Assembly: GCA_964648215.1 (NCBI GenBank)
Contig: CAZYMF010000192.1
Span: 1 to 9,313, forward strand
DNA length: 9,313 nt
Origin: CAZYMF01 sp964648215
GTDB lineage: Bacteria; Desulfobacterota; Binatia; HRBIN30; JACQVA1
Reading direction: 5' to 3'
Below are positions 1 to 7,437 of the stretch, one piece after another (within the stretch, counting starts at the first letter, position 1; each line of letters begins with the position of its first letter). Both the position numbers and the translations under genes were made by a program. Under the pieces are notes generated by a model. That model was not told where the DNA came from, made no database searches, and saw only the letters and a program-made list of their open reading frames with translations.

Positions 1-126
1 GCCGGGCAATGGGTCTCATCTCCGGAGCCTCTCCGGAAATGAAGGACGGTCTTCCCTCTATCTGCTGCTGGAGCCGGATGCCCGGCGGAGAAGAAAAGAA
101 GGAACGAGGAAGAAAAAGGGCCCGAC
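1..126. other. Non-coding stretch downstream of gshA
   Basis: No convincing gene is seen here. The first eight bases (GCCGGGCA) are perfectly inverted at 79-86 (TGCCCGGC), and CTCCGGA occurs twice, at 20-26 and 31-37. Bases 87-120 are an almost pure purine tract with a single C at 105. On the minus strand this tract is a pyrimidine run directly after gshA, and its first part may serve as the U-rich tail of a terminator (see the separate entry). Whether the next minus-strand gene, off the left edge, is gshB cannot be seen. Confidence 0.5.
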
Positions 127-149
127 TCACGCCGCGAGGCGGTAGGCCC
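108..149 (-). terminator. Possible intrinsic terminator overlapping the end of gshA
   Basis: Read on the minus strand, GGGCC (149-145) can pair with GGCCC (122-118), and inside it CCGC/GCGG (142-139 with 135-132) closes a three-base loop. The outer stem is followed at once by TTTTTCTTCC (117-108). The stop codon of gshA (127-129) lies inside the structure. The stem is interrupted by internal loops, so strength is uncertain. If real, it ends the transcript here, and any gene further left on the minus strand has its own promoter. Confidence 0.35.
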
Positions 150-1503
150 GATTCTCGATCAGCCGCTGAATCTCCCGGCCCCAGGGACCGTTCCACTGCT
201 CGATCAGCAGCTCGGCCGGCGATATGCCGCGCTCGACGAGCTCCTGGAGTCTCTCCAGGTGAATCGACTCGTCCTCGCCGCGCGCGTCGAGCCGGCGCTG
301 GCGCTCCAGGCCGGCCACGGCGATGGCCACCAGCTCCCGCGCGCGCTCGTGCAGGGAGGCGCCGCCCACGCGCGCGCGCAGGCCCTGCCGGTGGCCGTCG
401 TGCCAGAGCTGGAGCCGTTCCTCCCAGGTCCAGCCCTTGACCAGGTCCCAGGCGGCGAGCAGGCCGTCGGCGTCGTAGAAGATGCCTTTGGCCAGCGCCG
501 GCACCGCCAGCATCAGCTCGGGCTGCTGGCTGTCGACCGAGCGCAGCTCGATGTAGCCCTTCATCCGCGTCTCCGGGAACAGCGTGGTCAGGTGCGCGTT
601 CCAGTCGGCCATCGTCGCGCGGTGCCCCTGATAGCCGTCCTGCCAGAAGCGGCGAAAGGTGAGGTGGGTCATGTCGTGCCAGACACCGTCGCGGACGATG
701 AAGTACATGGGCACATCGAGGGCGTACTCGGCATAGTCGCGAAAGCCCCACTCCGAGCGGAACACGAACGGCAGCAGGCCGCAGCGGCCCGGGTCGGTGT
801 CGGTCCAGATGTGCCCGCGGTAGGAGAGATAGCCGTTCAGTTGTCCGTCGCAGATGGGCGAGTTGGCGAACATCGCGTTCAGCAGCGGGCCGATGCCCAT
901 GCCGACGCGCATCTTCATCGTCGCGTCGGCCTCGCTCTCGTAGTCGATGTTCACCTGCACCGTCGCCGTCTGCTTCATCATGCGCTGGCCGAGCGTGCCG
1001 ACCCGCTGCATGTAGGGGCCCATGATCTGATAGCGTCGCTTGGGTACCCATTCGATCTCGTCCAGACGGCTGACCGGCTGCATGCCGAGGCCGAGGAAGA
1101 CGATGCCGTGGCGCGCGGCGACGGTGACGATCTGCTCGATGTGCTCGTTGAGCTCGCGCTGCGCGCAGTGAAGGCTGTCGCACTTCTCGCCGCTGAGCTC
1201 GAGCTGCCCGCCCGGCTCGAGGGTGATCGCGGCGCGCGCGCCGCCGAGGGCAACGACGCGACCCTCTTCGAACACCGGCTCCCAATCGTACCGCGCGGCG
1301 AGATCGCGCAGCACGGCCTCGATCCCGTGCGGCCCGGAGAACGGCACGGCGCGGCCGTCGGCGCGGCGCACGGCCACCTTCTCGTACTCGGTGCCGATGC
1401 GCCACTCCTGACGCGGCTTGCAGGCGGAAGCGAAATACGAGATCAGCTGCTCGTAATCCTCGATGGGCACCGGAGCTGCCGCGTCGGGAATGTACTGGGA
1501 CAT
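127..1503 (-). CDS. gshA: Glutamate-cysteine ligase, plant/proteobacterial type (GCS2 superfamily)
   Basis: This enzyme joins L-glutamate to L-cysteine with ATP to give gamma-glutamylcysteine, the first and usually rate-setting step of glutathione synthesis in the cytoplasm. The 458-residue product has the length and motifs of the plant-type family: IGTEYEK near residue 36, ITLEPGGQLELSG near 93, MKQTATVQVNIDY near 176 and MKGYIELRSVDSQ near 314. These form the nucleotide, metal and glutamate pocket in relatives. It is intact from ATG to TGA. A weak Shine-Dalgarno (GAGAGA, 1516-1511) lies 7 bases before the ATG. No glutathione synthetase gene is in the window. The glyoxalase gene further right needs the product of this pathway, which supports glutathione use. 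EgtA-type ligases are related, but the ELRSVDSQ-type motif and overall similarity favour true GshA. Confidence 0.92.
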   Translation of the reverse strand: MSQYIPDAAAPVPIEDYEQLISYFASACKPRQEWRIGTEYEKVAVRRADGRAVPFSGPHGIEAVLRDLAARYDWEPVFEEGRVVALGGARAAITLEPGGQLELSGEKCDSLHCAQRELNEHIEQIVTVAARHGIVFLGLGMQPVSRLDEIEWVPKRRYQIMGPYMQRVGTLGQRMMKQTATVQVNIDYESEADATMKMRVGMGIGPLLNAMFANSPICDGQLNGYLSYRGHIWTDTDPGRCGLLPFVFRSEWGFRDYAEYALDVPMYFIVRDGVWHDMTHLTFRRFWQDGYQGHRATMADWNAHLTTLFPETRMKGYIELRSVDSQQPELMLAVPALAKGIFYDADGLLAAWDLVKGWTWEERLQLWHDGHRQGLRARVGGASLHERARELVAIAVAGLERQRRLDARGEDESIHLERLQELVERGISPAELLIEQWNGPWGREIQRLIENRAYRLAA

Positions 1504-1536
1504 CGCTCAGTCTCTCGCCGCCGTGCCGAAAGCCCG

Positions 1537-1566
1537 AGCACCATAACCCCGCCATCGCCGGCGCCG
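1537..1566 (-). promoter_or_regulatory. Weak candidate sigma70-type promoter for gshA
   Basis: On the minus strand TTGCGG (1566-1561) and TATGGT (1542-1537) are separated by 18 bases, matching the -35 and -10 consensus at 3 and 4 of 6 positions. Transcription would begin near 1530, leaving a leader of under 30 bases before the ATG at 1503. In G+C-rich DNA such matches are often chance. The 222-bp gap behind the glycosyltransferase does suggest gshA has its own promoter. Confidence 0.2.
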
Positions 1567-1629
1567 CAAGTGCCCGATCACGCCGCGCACGCTACCAGAG
1601 CGCCGCCCTCGGGCAAGGGGGATGTCCAA

Positions 1630-1719
1630 GCGAAAAGCTGAAAGCTCAAAGCGAAAAGCCAGGAGCGAAGCAGCCGAGATCCGGCTTTGCACTTTACACT
1701 TTCCGCTTTTCACCTTGAA
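1630..1719. repeat. Two opposed heptamer-repeat arrays forming an imperfect hairpin
   Basis: On the plus strand, 1685-1719 reads as five consecutive 7-base units of the form CTTTNCA: CTTTGCA, CTTTACA, then degenerate copies. Read on the minus strand, 1660-1630 holds similar units (GCTTTTC, GCTTTGA, GCTTTCA), also on a 7-base period. Because they face each other, 1632-1660 and 1683-1711 can pair at 23 of 29 positions around a 22-base loop. The structure begins 15 bases past the glycosyltransferase stop, so it would lie in that gene's 3' untranslated region. No T-run follows it on the minus strand, so it is not a classical terminator; it could stabilise or process the mRNA end. A related array occurs at 6931-6972. 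Confidence 0.7.
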
Positions 1720-1725
1720 CTCGAT

Positions 1726-3207
1726 TCACTGCAGGCGATACACGCGCAGCGTCGGATTGTGAAAGCCGTAGCTGCCGGCCGGCGAGCTGAACTCGGCGAT
1801 CGGCGGGCGCCGGAAGAGCCGGCGGTAGAAGGCTCGCGATTCGGCGTCGCCGGCCCCGAAGCGAACGAAGCGATCGTAGACGAAGCTGCTGGCGACGACG
1901 TAGTCGAAGTTGGCCAGCCGGGCGCGCTCCCGCGCGAGCGAAAAGGTGTAGCTCACGTTCGGTCCGCCGAGCTGCGGCGTGTAGGCCGTCACCGGAGCCC
2001 CGGTATCGGTCACGAGCTGGCCCTCCAGCAGGATGCGCGCGGTCGGCGGGACGTGCGACTGCAGCCACACGCGCGCCCGCGCGCGGGTGTCGGGCTCCAC
2101 CGCCCGCGCCAGGCGCACCGTGCGCACGGCCGGCTCGGCGAGCGCGACGACCAGCACCACCGCGGCCAGCAGCGCCGAGCGCCGCCGCAGCTCGCGTGCG
2201 GCCAGCAGCGCCAGGATCGCCAGGAACGGCAGCAGGGGCACGACGTAGCGATCGAAGTTCGGCGGCGGCTTGTAGGGCGAGTTCTCGAACACGGTATAGC
2301 CCAACGCCACGAACGCCGTGACCAGGCGGTTCGCGGGTGTCGCCCGGCGCAGGCAGAGAACGAAGCCGGCCAGCGCCAGCGCCGTCGCCGCCCAGCCCAG
2401 CCCCGGGGCGATGCTGTAACGCAGCTGGAAGGTCCACAGATAGGGCAGCGGCGAGATCGCCGCGGTCTTCTTCCCGATGATCACATGACTGCCCTCTTGC
2501 GCCACGCCTGGCACGAACTCGACGACGTCGAGGAGAGCATAGGGGGTGAGTAGCAGAAAGCCGACGGCTGTCGCCGCGGCAAAGCGCCATAGCTGCCGCC
2601 GCTCCGGCGCCGGGCGCTCGCGGTGGGCGAGGTAGGGCAGCAGCAACACCAGCAGGCCGGTGTACTTGGTGGCGATCGCGGCGCCGCACAGCAGCCCGGC
2701 GACGGCGTAGTCGATGGAGCGGCCGCGGCGGACGATCCTCAGGGCGGCGAGGGCCGCCGCCACCACCCAGAACGTCAGCGGCACGTCCTCCTTCAGATAC
2801 TGCGAGCAGGACACGTGCAGCGGCGCCACGGCCAGCAGCGCCGCCGCGCCCAGACCGACGCCGCGGCCGGCGATGCGGCTGCCGAGCAGGAAGGTGAGCA
2901 GGATCGTCAACGTGCCGAGCAGGGCGTTGACCACGCGCCCGGCGAGCACCGCGTGCGCGGCGTCGGCCGGCGCCCCGTAGTGCTCGGCGACGCGCAGCCC
3001 GATCGCCGTGGTGTAGAGCATGAAGCTCGGGTGCCAGAAGTAGTGGGGGTTGAGATGGCCGGCGGCGATGGCCAGCACCTTCTCCGCCTTGATGGGCTCG
3101 TCGGGATGGTACCAGGCCGGCAGGCCGAAGCCGATGTGCCACAGCCGCAGCCCCAGAGCCGCGCTCATCAGCACCAGCACCAGGGCGGCGGTGGCGGCGC
3201 GCTTCAT
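1726..3207 (-). CDS. GT-C membrane glycosyltransferase (family 39/83, ArnT/PMT-like)
   Basis: The protein (493 residues from the ATG at 3207) is a polytopic inner-membrane enzyme of the GT-C fold, which moves a sugar from a polyprenyl-phosphate donor to an acceptor on the periplasmic side. The first hydrophobic helix (about 5-22) leads into the periplasmic loop motif YHPDEP, with the D36-E37 pair expected for the catalytic/metal site. KED at 139-141, the GAAIATKYTG segment at 175-184 and DRYVVPLLP at 319-327 are also typical. Many hydrophobic segments run to about residue 357, followed by a soluble C-terminal tail of about 130 residues. Donor and acceptor cannot be told from sequence. The same frame is open to 3951, but that extension is antisense to the DUF72 gene, lacks membrane character and has no better start. 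No clear ribosome site precedes the chosen ATG. Confidence 0.85.
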   Translation of the reverse strand: MKRAATAALVLVLMSAALGLRLWHIGFGLPAWYHPDEPIKAEKVLAIAAGHLNPHYFWHPSFMLYTTAIGLRVAEHYGAPADAAHAVLAGRVVNALLGTLTILLTFLLGSRIAGRGVGLGAAALLAVAPLHVSCSQYLKEDVPLTFWVVAAALAALRIVRRGRSIDYAVAGLLCGAAIATKYTGLLVLLLPYLAHRERPAPERRQLWRFAAATAVGFLLLTPYALLDVVEFVPGVAQEGSHVIIGKKTAAISPLPYLWTFQLRYSIAPGLGWAATALALAGFVLCLRRATPANRLVTAFVALGYTVFENSPYKPPPNFDRYVVPLLPFLAILALLAARELRRRSALLAAVVLVVALAEPAVRTVRLARAVEPDTRARARVWLQSHVPPTARILLEGQLVTDTGAPVTAYTPQLGGPNVSYTFSLARERARLANFDYVVASSFVYDRFVRFGAGDAESRAFYRRLFRRPPIAEFSSPAGSYGFHNPTLRVYRLQ

Positions 3208-3303
3208 GCGACCCGACTTACGCCGGCATTGCCACCGAGGGCAAGGGATTGGCCACGCGGCCCGCGTTGGTCTTAGCGCAATTGGCGTGATAGAGGCTTC
3301 CCG
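3208..3303. promoter_or_regulatory. Divergent intergenic region between glycosyltransferase and DUF72 gene
   Basis: These 96 bases separate two genes transcribed away from each other, so both promoters should lie here or overlap the gene starts. On the plus strand GAGG (3293-3296) is a ribosome site 7 bases before the DUF72 ATG. TTGGTC (3267-3272) with GATAGA (3289-3294) at 16-base spacing is only a poor promoter match, and GATAGA overlaps the ribosome site. No operator-like palindrome stands out. Confidence 0.4.
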
Positions 3304-4044
3304 ATGGCAACGTTCTGGATCGGCACGTCCGGCTATAGCTACAAAGAGTGGTTGGGTAACTTTTACCCGCAAGACCTGTCTGACCAGCAGATGCTGCGGT
3401 ACTACGCCGAGCGTTTCGAGTCGGTGGAGATCAACTACACGTTCCACCGGCTGCCGACGGTGCGGGTCCTGCAATCTTGGGCGAAAGAAACCCCAGAGCA
3501 CTTCACCTTCACGCTCAAGGCGCCGCGGCGGATCACCCACGATCTGCGGCTGCGTGACGCCGCCGAGGTGGCCAGCGACTTCTGCGACGTGGCGCAAGCG
3601 CTCAAGCAGCGTCTCGGCGCCCTGCTCTTCCAGCTGCCGCCGTTCCTCAAGAAGGACACCGCGCGCCTGGAGGACTTCCTCCATCAGATGCCGCCGGGGT
3701 TCCGCATCGCCTTCGAGTTCCGCAACCAGAGCTGGTTCGCCGACGACGTCTTCGAGTGTCTGCGCCGCTTCGACGTGGCGCTGTGCATTGCCGAGAGCGC
3801 CGATCGCAACACGCCCTTCGAGGTGACGACCGACTTCGGCTACTTCCGGCTGCGCAAGCCCGACTACAGTGACGAGGACCTGGCGGGCTGGGCGGCGCGG
3901 CTGCAAGAGGCGGCGGGCCGGTGGAAGGACGTGTTCGTGTACTTCAAGCACGAGGCCGCGGGAAAAGGGCCGCAGCTGGCGGCACGCCTGCGCAGTCTCA
4001 TGGAAGGCCCGGCCGAGGCCGAGGCCGCAGCCAAGATCGGTTAG
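3304..4044 (+). CDS. DUF72 (YecE family) protein
   Basis: This 246-residue soluble protein belongs to the DUF72/YecE family, predicted to fold as a TIM barrel and of unsettled biochemical role. Family landmarks are in order: IGTSGYSYKEW near residue 6, VEINYTFHRLP near 41, FTFTLKAPRRITH near 67, LLFQLPP near 107, FEFRNQSW near 137, YFRLRKPDY near 180 and a closing VFVYFKHEAAGKGPQLA near 210. Length is normal and the reading frame is complete. The ATG is supported by GAGG 7 bases upstream and by the family motif starting almost at the N-terminus. The last residues (GPAEAEAAAKIG) are a low-complexity tail. It leads a run of three same-strand genes; the next starts 56 bases after its stop. Substrate and pathway are not predictable here. 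Confidence 0.9.
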   Translation: MATFWIGTSGYSYKEWLGNFYPQDLSDQQMLRYYAERFESVEINYTFHRLPTVRVLQSWAKETPEHFTFTLKAPRRITHDLRLRDAAEVASDFCDVAQALKQRLGALLFQLPPFLKKDTARLEDFLHQMPPGFRIAFEFRNQSWFADDVFECLRRFDVALCIAESADRNTPFEVTTDFGYFRLRKPDYSDEDLAGWAARLQEAAGRWKDVFVYFKHEAAGKGPQLAARLRSLMEGPAEAEAAAKIG

Positions 4045-4100
4045 CGCTCCGGTGGCGAACGGCCGTCTTCCGGCCGCTCGCCCCGTGCAACAAGGCTTCC

Positions 4101-4790
<690 letters not shown>

Positions 4791-4844
4791 GCTCGCGTCG
4801 GCAATCCGAAAGACAGGCAAGCAATCGACACGGAGGTTCCCTAC

Positions 4845-5156
4845 ATGGCCGATGAACCCAAGCCTGCGGCAGAGCACCAGATCCAGATGCAGGCCGACAC
4901 TGGCACCGCCACGGGCGTGTACTCCAACTTGATGATGATCAGCCACCGCAAGGAGGAGTTCGTGCTCGACTTCCTCTTCGTGCAGCCGCAGCGGACCCCG
5001 CAGGGCCAGTCGGTGGCCAACCTGCGCGCGCGGGTGATCGCCACCCCCGAGCACACCAAGCGCATCCTGCGCGCGCTGCAGGAGAATGTCCGCCGTTACG
5101 AAGACGCCTTCGGCCCCATCGAGGAGGCCACCGATCTGCCGAGGATGATGCACTGA
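4845..5156 (+). CDS. DUF3467 family protein
   Basis: This 103-residue protein is a full-length DUF3467 member, a small bacterial family without an assigned function. After a short polar lead of about 20 residues comes the family core: GVYSNLMMISHRKEEFVLDF (24-43), FVQP, then a stretch ending in RVIATPEHTKRILRALQENV (63-82) and RRYEDAFGPI. No signal peptide, membrane helix or metal motif is present, so it is probably cytoplasmic; two beta-strand blocks followed by a helix suggest a small alpha/beta domain. GGAGG at 4832-4836, 8 bases before the ATG, is the strongest ribosome site of this cluster and suggests high expression. The stop sits two bases before the assembly gap, so anything downstream in its operon is hidden. 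Confidence 0.88.
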   Translation: MADEPKPAAEHQIQMQADTGTATGVYSNLMMISHRKEEFVLDFLFVQPQRTPQGQSVANLRARVIATPEHTKRILRALQENVRRYEDAFGPIEEATDLPRMMH

Positions 5157-5157
5157 T

Positions 5158-5257
5158 NNNNNNNNNNNNNNNNNNNNNNNNNNNNNNNNNNNNNNNNNNN
5201 NNNNNNNNNNNNNNNNNNNNNNNNNNNNNNNNNNNNNNNNNNNNNNNNNNNNNNNNN
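5158..5257. other. Assembly gap of 100 N
   Basis: A run of exactly 100 ambiguous bases. That round length is the usual placeholder for a scaffold gap of unknown size, so the true distance between the DUF3467 gene and the peptidase gene, and any gene between them, cannot be known. Gene order across this point depends on scaffolding and is less secure than elsewhere. Confidence 0.97.
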
Positions 5258-5287
5258 TTGGCGAGGGCCCGGCTTCTTCTGTAGACT
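5258..5287 (+). promoter_or_regulatory. Weak candidate promoter before the TPR/peptidase gene
   Basis: TTGGCG (5258-5263), the first bases after the gap, and TAGACT (5282-5287) are 18 bases apart and match the -35 and -10 consensus at 4 of 6 positions each. Transcription from here would begin about 5294, only a few bases before the GTG at 5299 and ATG at 5308, giving a nearly leaderless mRNA. That fits the absence of a clear ribosome site, but the match may be chance. Confidence 0.25.
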
Positions 5288-5307
5288 GAGCCGCGTCAGT
5301 GGCGGCG

Positions 5308-6921
5308 ATGAACGACGGCGGCCTATTCGATCTCGTGCTTCTCGGCTACCGCAACGACCTGGCGCGGGAGCGGGTGCTGGAGTACCTCGCCGCGCTGCCG
5401 CCGCGTCTGGAAGGGCCGCCGCCGATCGATCGCTTCACGCCCGTGCCGCAGCTTCTGTTCCGCGATCTGCGCCACTCCCAGGCCGAGGAGATCCGGCAGA
5501 CGCTGCAGGCCTGCGGGGCGCAGGTTCGTCTGGTGCCGCGCGCCGGAATGCCGAGAGCGACGGCGCCGGCCGCCGCCGCGCCGCGACGGAGCCGCTTGAT
5601 CCTCGGCCTGGCGGGGCTGGTGCTGCTGGTGCTGGCGCTGCAATGGCTCGGCTGGCCGCATCGAGCGCCGGGGCCGGAGCCGGTGCCCATTGGGTTTCCC
5701 GCGGTGCAAGCCCGGCTGCAGCAGCTCGACGAGGTCCTCGGCAGGCCGGAAAGCGATCCCCGTGCACGGGCACTGCGGTTGAACGCCGAGGCCGTCAAGA
5801 GTGCCGAGCGGGGCGAGTACGAGTCGGCCCTGGTGGATCTACGCCAGGCGCTACAGCTCGATCCCGAGCGTCCGATGATTCGGCACAATCTGCAGGCGGT
5901 GATGCTCAGCGCGGCTCTTCGCGACATCGAAGGCGGACGTCCGCTGGTCGCCCGCGATCGGCTCCGCGAGGCCCTGGACCACGGCGAGCGCGGCGACCTG
6001 CGCCAGGCGCTCGCCCTGGCCGACCTGCAGCTCGACGATCACGCGGCGGCGCGCGACGACGTCGAACGAGCGCTGGAAAAGGGCGCTGCGGATCCGGGGC
6101 TGTGGCTGGCTCTGGGCGAGACCTATCTGCGCCAGAGCAATCGTCCCCGGGCGCTGGAGATGCTGCAACGCGCGCGCGACGCCGGCGCCAAGAATCCGCA
6201 GCTCGACGCCATGCTCAAACGGCTCGGCCGGGAAGTGGATGCGGAGTGGGACTTCACCTCCCTGGAGAGCGCTCACTTCCGCGTCACCTTCGACGAAGGC
6301 AAGGGCAACGACACCGCGCAGTTCGTGCTCGACGGCCTGGAGGACGCGCGCAGCGACGTCGGCCGCCGCTTCGCCTACCCGCCGCAGGACCGCACCGAGG
6401 TCGTGCTCTACGCCGCGCGCGACTTTCACGCCATCACCCAGACGCCGGTGTGGGCGAGCGGCGCCTACGACGGGCGCATCAAGATTCCCGTCGGCGGGCT
6501 ACGGCGCGAGGATCCCGCCCTACCCCGATTGCTACGACACGAGTACATGCACAGCGTGGTGGGGCAGCTCTCGGGCAATCGTTGCCCGACCTGGCTGAAC
6601 GAGGGGCTGGCGGTCTGGGCCGAAGAGGCGCGCGACGGCGAGCGCCGCGCCTGGGCCGAGAACGCCGTGCACGGCCAACCGCCCCTGACTCTCGAGCAGA
6701 TCTCCGGCCCGTTCATGGGGATGCCGTCGTCGCAGGCGCTGGTGGCGTACGCCGAGAGCTATCTCGCCGTGCGCGAGCTCATCGATCGCTACGGCGCCCG
6801 CCGCCTGGCGCGCCTGGTCGAGGAGCTGCGCACACAGCCGCTCGCCGTCGCCTTCGCCGACGTCTACCCGGGCACCCTGGCCGACTTCGAGGAGCGCTGG
6901 CTGCAATCGCTGCACTCGTAG
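5308..6921 (+). CDS. Membrane-anchored TPR protein with L7/L12-like N-domain and MA-clan zinc metallopeptidase domain
   Basis: The 537-residue protein has four parts. Residues 8-77 resemble the ribosomal L7/L12 C-terminal (ClpS-like) fold, with a DLVLLGY strand and a QAEEIRQTLQACGAQVRLVP end. Residues 96-115 are one hydrophobic helix preceded by an arginine pair (APRRSR), so the N-domain should be cytoplasmic and the rest periplasmic. Residues 154-297 contain TPR-type helical repeats (AERGEYESALVDLRQALQLDPE; LWLALGETYLRQSNRPRALE). Residues 321-537 match the peptidase MA-like gluzincin domain: HEYMH at 411-415 supplies two zinc histidines and the catalytic glutamate, and Glu432 in TWLNEGLAVWAE is the likely third ligand. 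All catalytic residues are present, so it may be an active protease, perhaps in envelope assembly or turnover. A GTG at 5299 would add three residues; ATG was preferred as the commoner start. The gene stands alone after the gap. Confidence 0.85.
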   Translation: MNDGGLFDLVLLGYRNDLARERVLEYLAALPPRLEGPPPIDRFTPVPQLLFRDLRHSQAEEIRQTLQACGAQVRLVPRAGMPRATAPAAAAPRRSRLILGLAGLVLLVLALQWLGWPHRAPGPEPVPIGFPAVQARLQQLDEVLGRPESDPRARALRLNAEAVKSAERGEYESALVDLRQALQLDPERPMIRHNLQAVMLSAALRDIEGGRPLVARDRLREALDHGERGDLRQALALADLQLDDHAAARDDVERALEKGAADPGLWLALGETYLRQSNRPRALEMLQRARDAGAKNPQLDAMLKRLGREVDAEWDFTSLESAHFRVTFDEGKGNDTAQFVLDGLEDARSDVGRRFAYPPQDRTEVVLYAARDFHAITQTPVWASGAYDGRIKIPVGGLRREDPALPRLLRHEYMHSVVGQLSGNRCPTWLNEGLAVWAEEARDGERRAWAENAVHGQPPLTLEQISGPFMGMPSSQALVAYAESYLAVRELIDRYGARRLARLVEELRTQPLAVAFADVYPGTLADFEERWLQSLHS

Positions 6922-6930
6922 CGGTCCTTC

Positions 6931-6972
6931 CCTTTCACCTTTCACCCTTCACCTTTGACCCTTTCCCTTTCC
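6931..6972. repeat. Six-copy heptamer array, consensus CCTTTCA
   Basis: Six contiguous 7-base units fill 6931-6972 without a slip: two exact CCTTTCA copies (6931-6944), then CCCTTCA, CCTTTGA, CCCTTTC and CCTTTCC. The pyrimidine bias continues to a T5 run at 6976-6980. The array starts 9 bases after the peptidase stop and ends 70 bases before gloA. The unit resembles the CTTTNCA heptamers at 1685-1719, so both belong to one intergenic repeat type. Unlike that locus, no opposed partner array is present here, so it cannot form the same hairpin. A short inverted pair CCGGTT/AACCGG (6990-6995, 7012-7017) follows. Confidence 0.8.
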
Positions 6973-7042
6973 GACTTTTTCATCGCCCACCGGTTGAACC
7001 ACCGCCGTCGAAACCGGATAGTGGGGTCGAGACGGAGGAGCG

Positions 7043-7426
7043 ATGCGCCTGCTGCACACGATGATCCGCGTCAACGACCTCGACGAGTCGTTGCGCTTCT
7101 ACTGCGACACCCTGGGCATGAAGCTGCTGCGCCGGCAGGACTACCCGTCGGGCCGCTTCACCCTGGCCTTCGTCGGCTACGACGGCGAGGACAAGACGGC
7201 GGTCATCGAGCTCACCTACAACTGGGACACGCACGAGTACGACCTCGGCAGCGGCTTCGGCCACCTCGCCCTCGGCACGCCCGACATCTACAAGACCTGC
7301 GAGGGCCTGCGCGCCAAGGGCGTCAAGATCGTCCGCGAGCCGGGGCCGATGAAGCACGGCGGCTCGGAGATCGCCTTCGTCGAAGATCCCAGCGGCTACC
7401 GCATCGAGCTGATCCAGACGCGCTGA
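7043..7426 (+). CDS. gloA: Lactoylglutathione lyase (glyoxalase I), Ni-type
   Basis: Glyoxalase I isomerises the hemithioacetal formed by methylglyoxal and glutathione to S-lactoylglutathione, the first step of methylglyoxal detoxification in the cytoplasm. The 127-residue protein carries the four metal ligands at His5, Glu56, His74 and Glu122, the same numbering as in Escherichia coli GloA. It opens with the typical MRLLHTMIRVNDLDESLRFY and has HLALGTPDIY and AFVEDPSGYRIELIQ. The short length without extra loops fits the nickel/cobalt class rather than the zinc class. A GGAGG site (7034-7038) lies 4 bases before the ATG. The next gene starts 11 bases after the stop, so the two are very likely co-transcribed. 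The presence of gshA in this window agrees with a glutathione-dependent enzyme. Confidence 0.95.
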   Translation: MRLLHTMIRVNDLDESLRFYCDTLGMKLLRRQDYPSGRFTLAFVGYDGEDKTAVIELTYNWDTHEYDLGSGFGHLALGTPDIYKTCEGLRAKGVKIVREPGPMKHGGSEIAFVEDPSGYRIELIQTR

Positions 7427-7437
7427 AGGAGGAAGGG

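Noticed and set aside
259..1641. Long plus-strand open frame of 460 codons
   Set aside because: It is antisense to gshA; the product is arginine/alanine/valine-rich without domain motifs, an expected shadow in G+C-rich DNA.
1694..3142. Minus-strand open frame of 482 codons in another frame of the glycosyltransferase
   Set aside because: The product is a low-complexity arginine/alanine/glycine string; the alternative frame gives a coherent GT-C membrane protein.
3208..3951. N-terminal extension of the glycosyltransferase frame to 741 residues
   Set aside because: The extension is antisense to the well-supported DUF72 gene and has no membrane or domain character; the ATG at 3207 begins right before the first membrane helix.
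3921..4100. Earlier start for the alpha/beta hydrolase
   Set aside because: It would overlap the DUF72 gene by over 100 bases and adds unrelated basic sequence before the fold.
6931..6972. CRISPR array
   Set aside because: Units are 7 bases with no spacers and no cas genes nearby.
6990..7017. Terminator or operator from CCGGTT/AACCGG
   Set aside because: Only 6 bp of pairing with a 16-base loop and no T-run after it; too weak to call.
5643..7064. Plus-strand open frame of 473 codons within the peptidase gene
   Set aside because: Shifted-frame shadow with arginine/glycine-rich low complexity; the chosen frame has TPRs and a zinc site.
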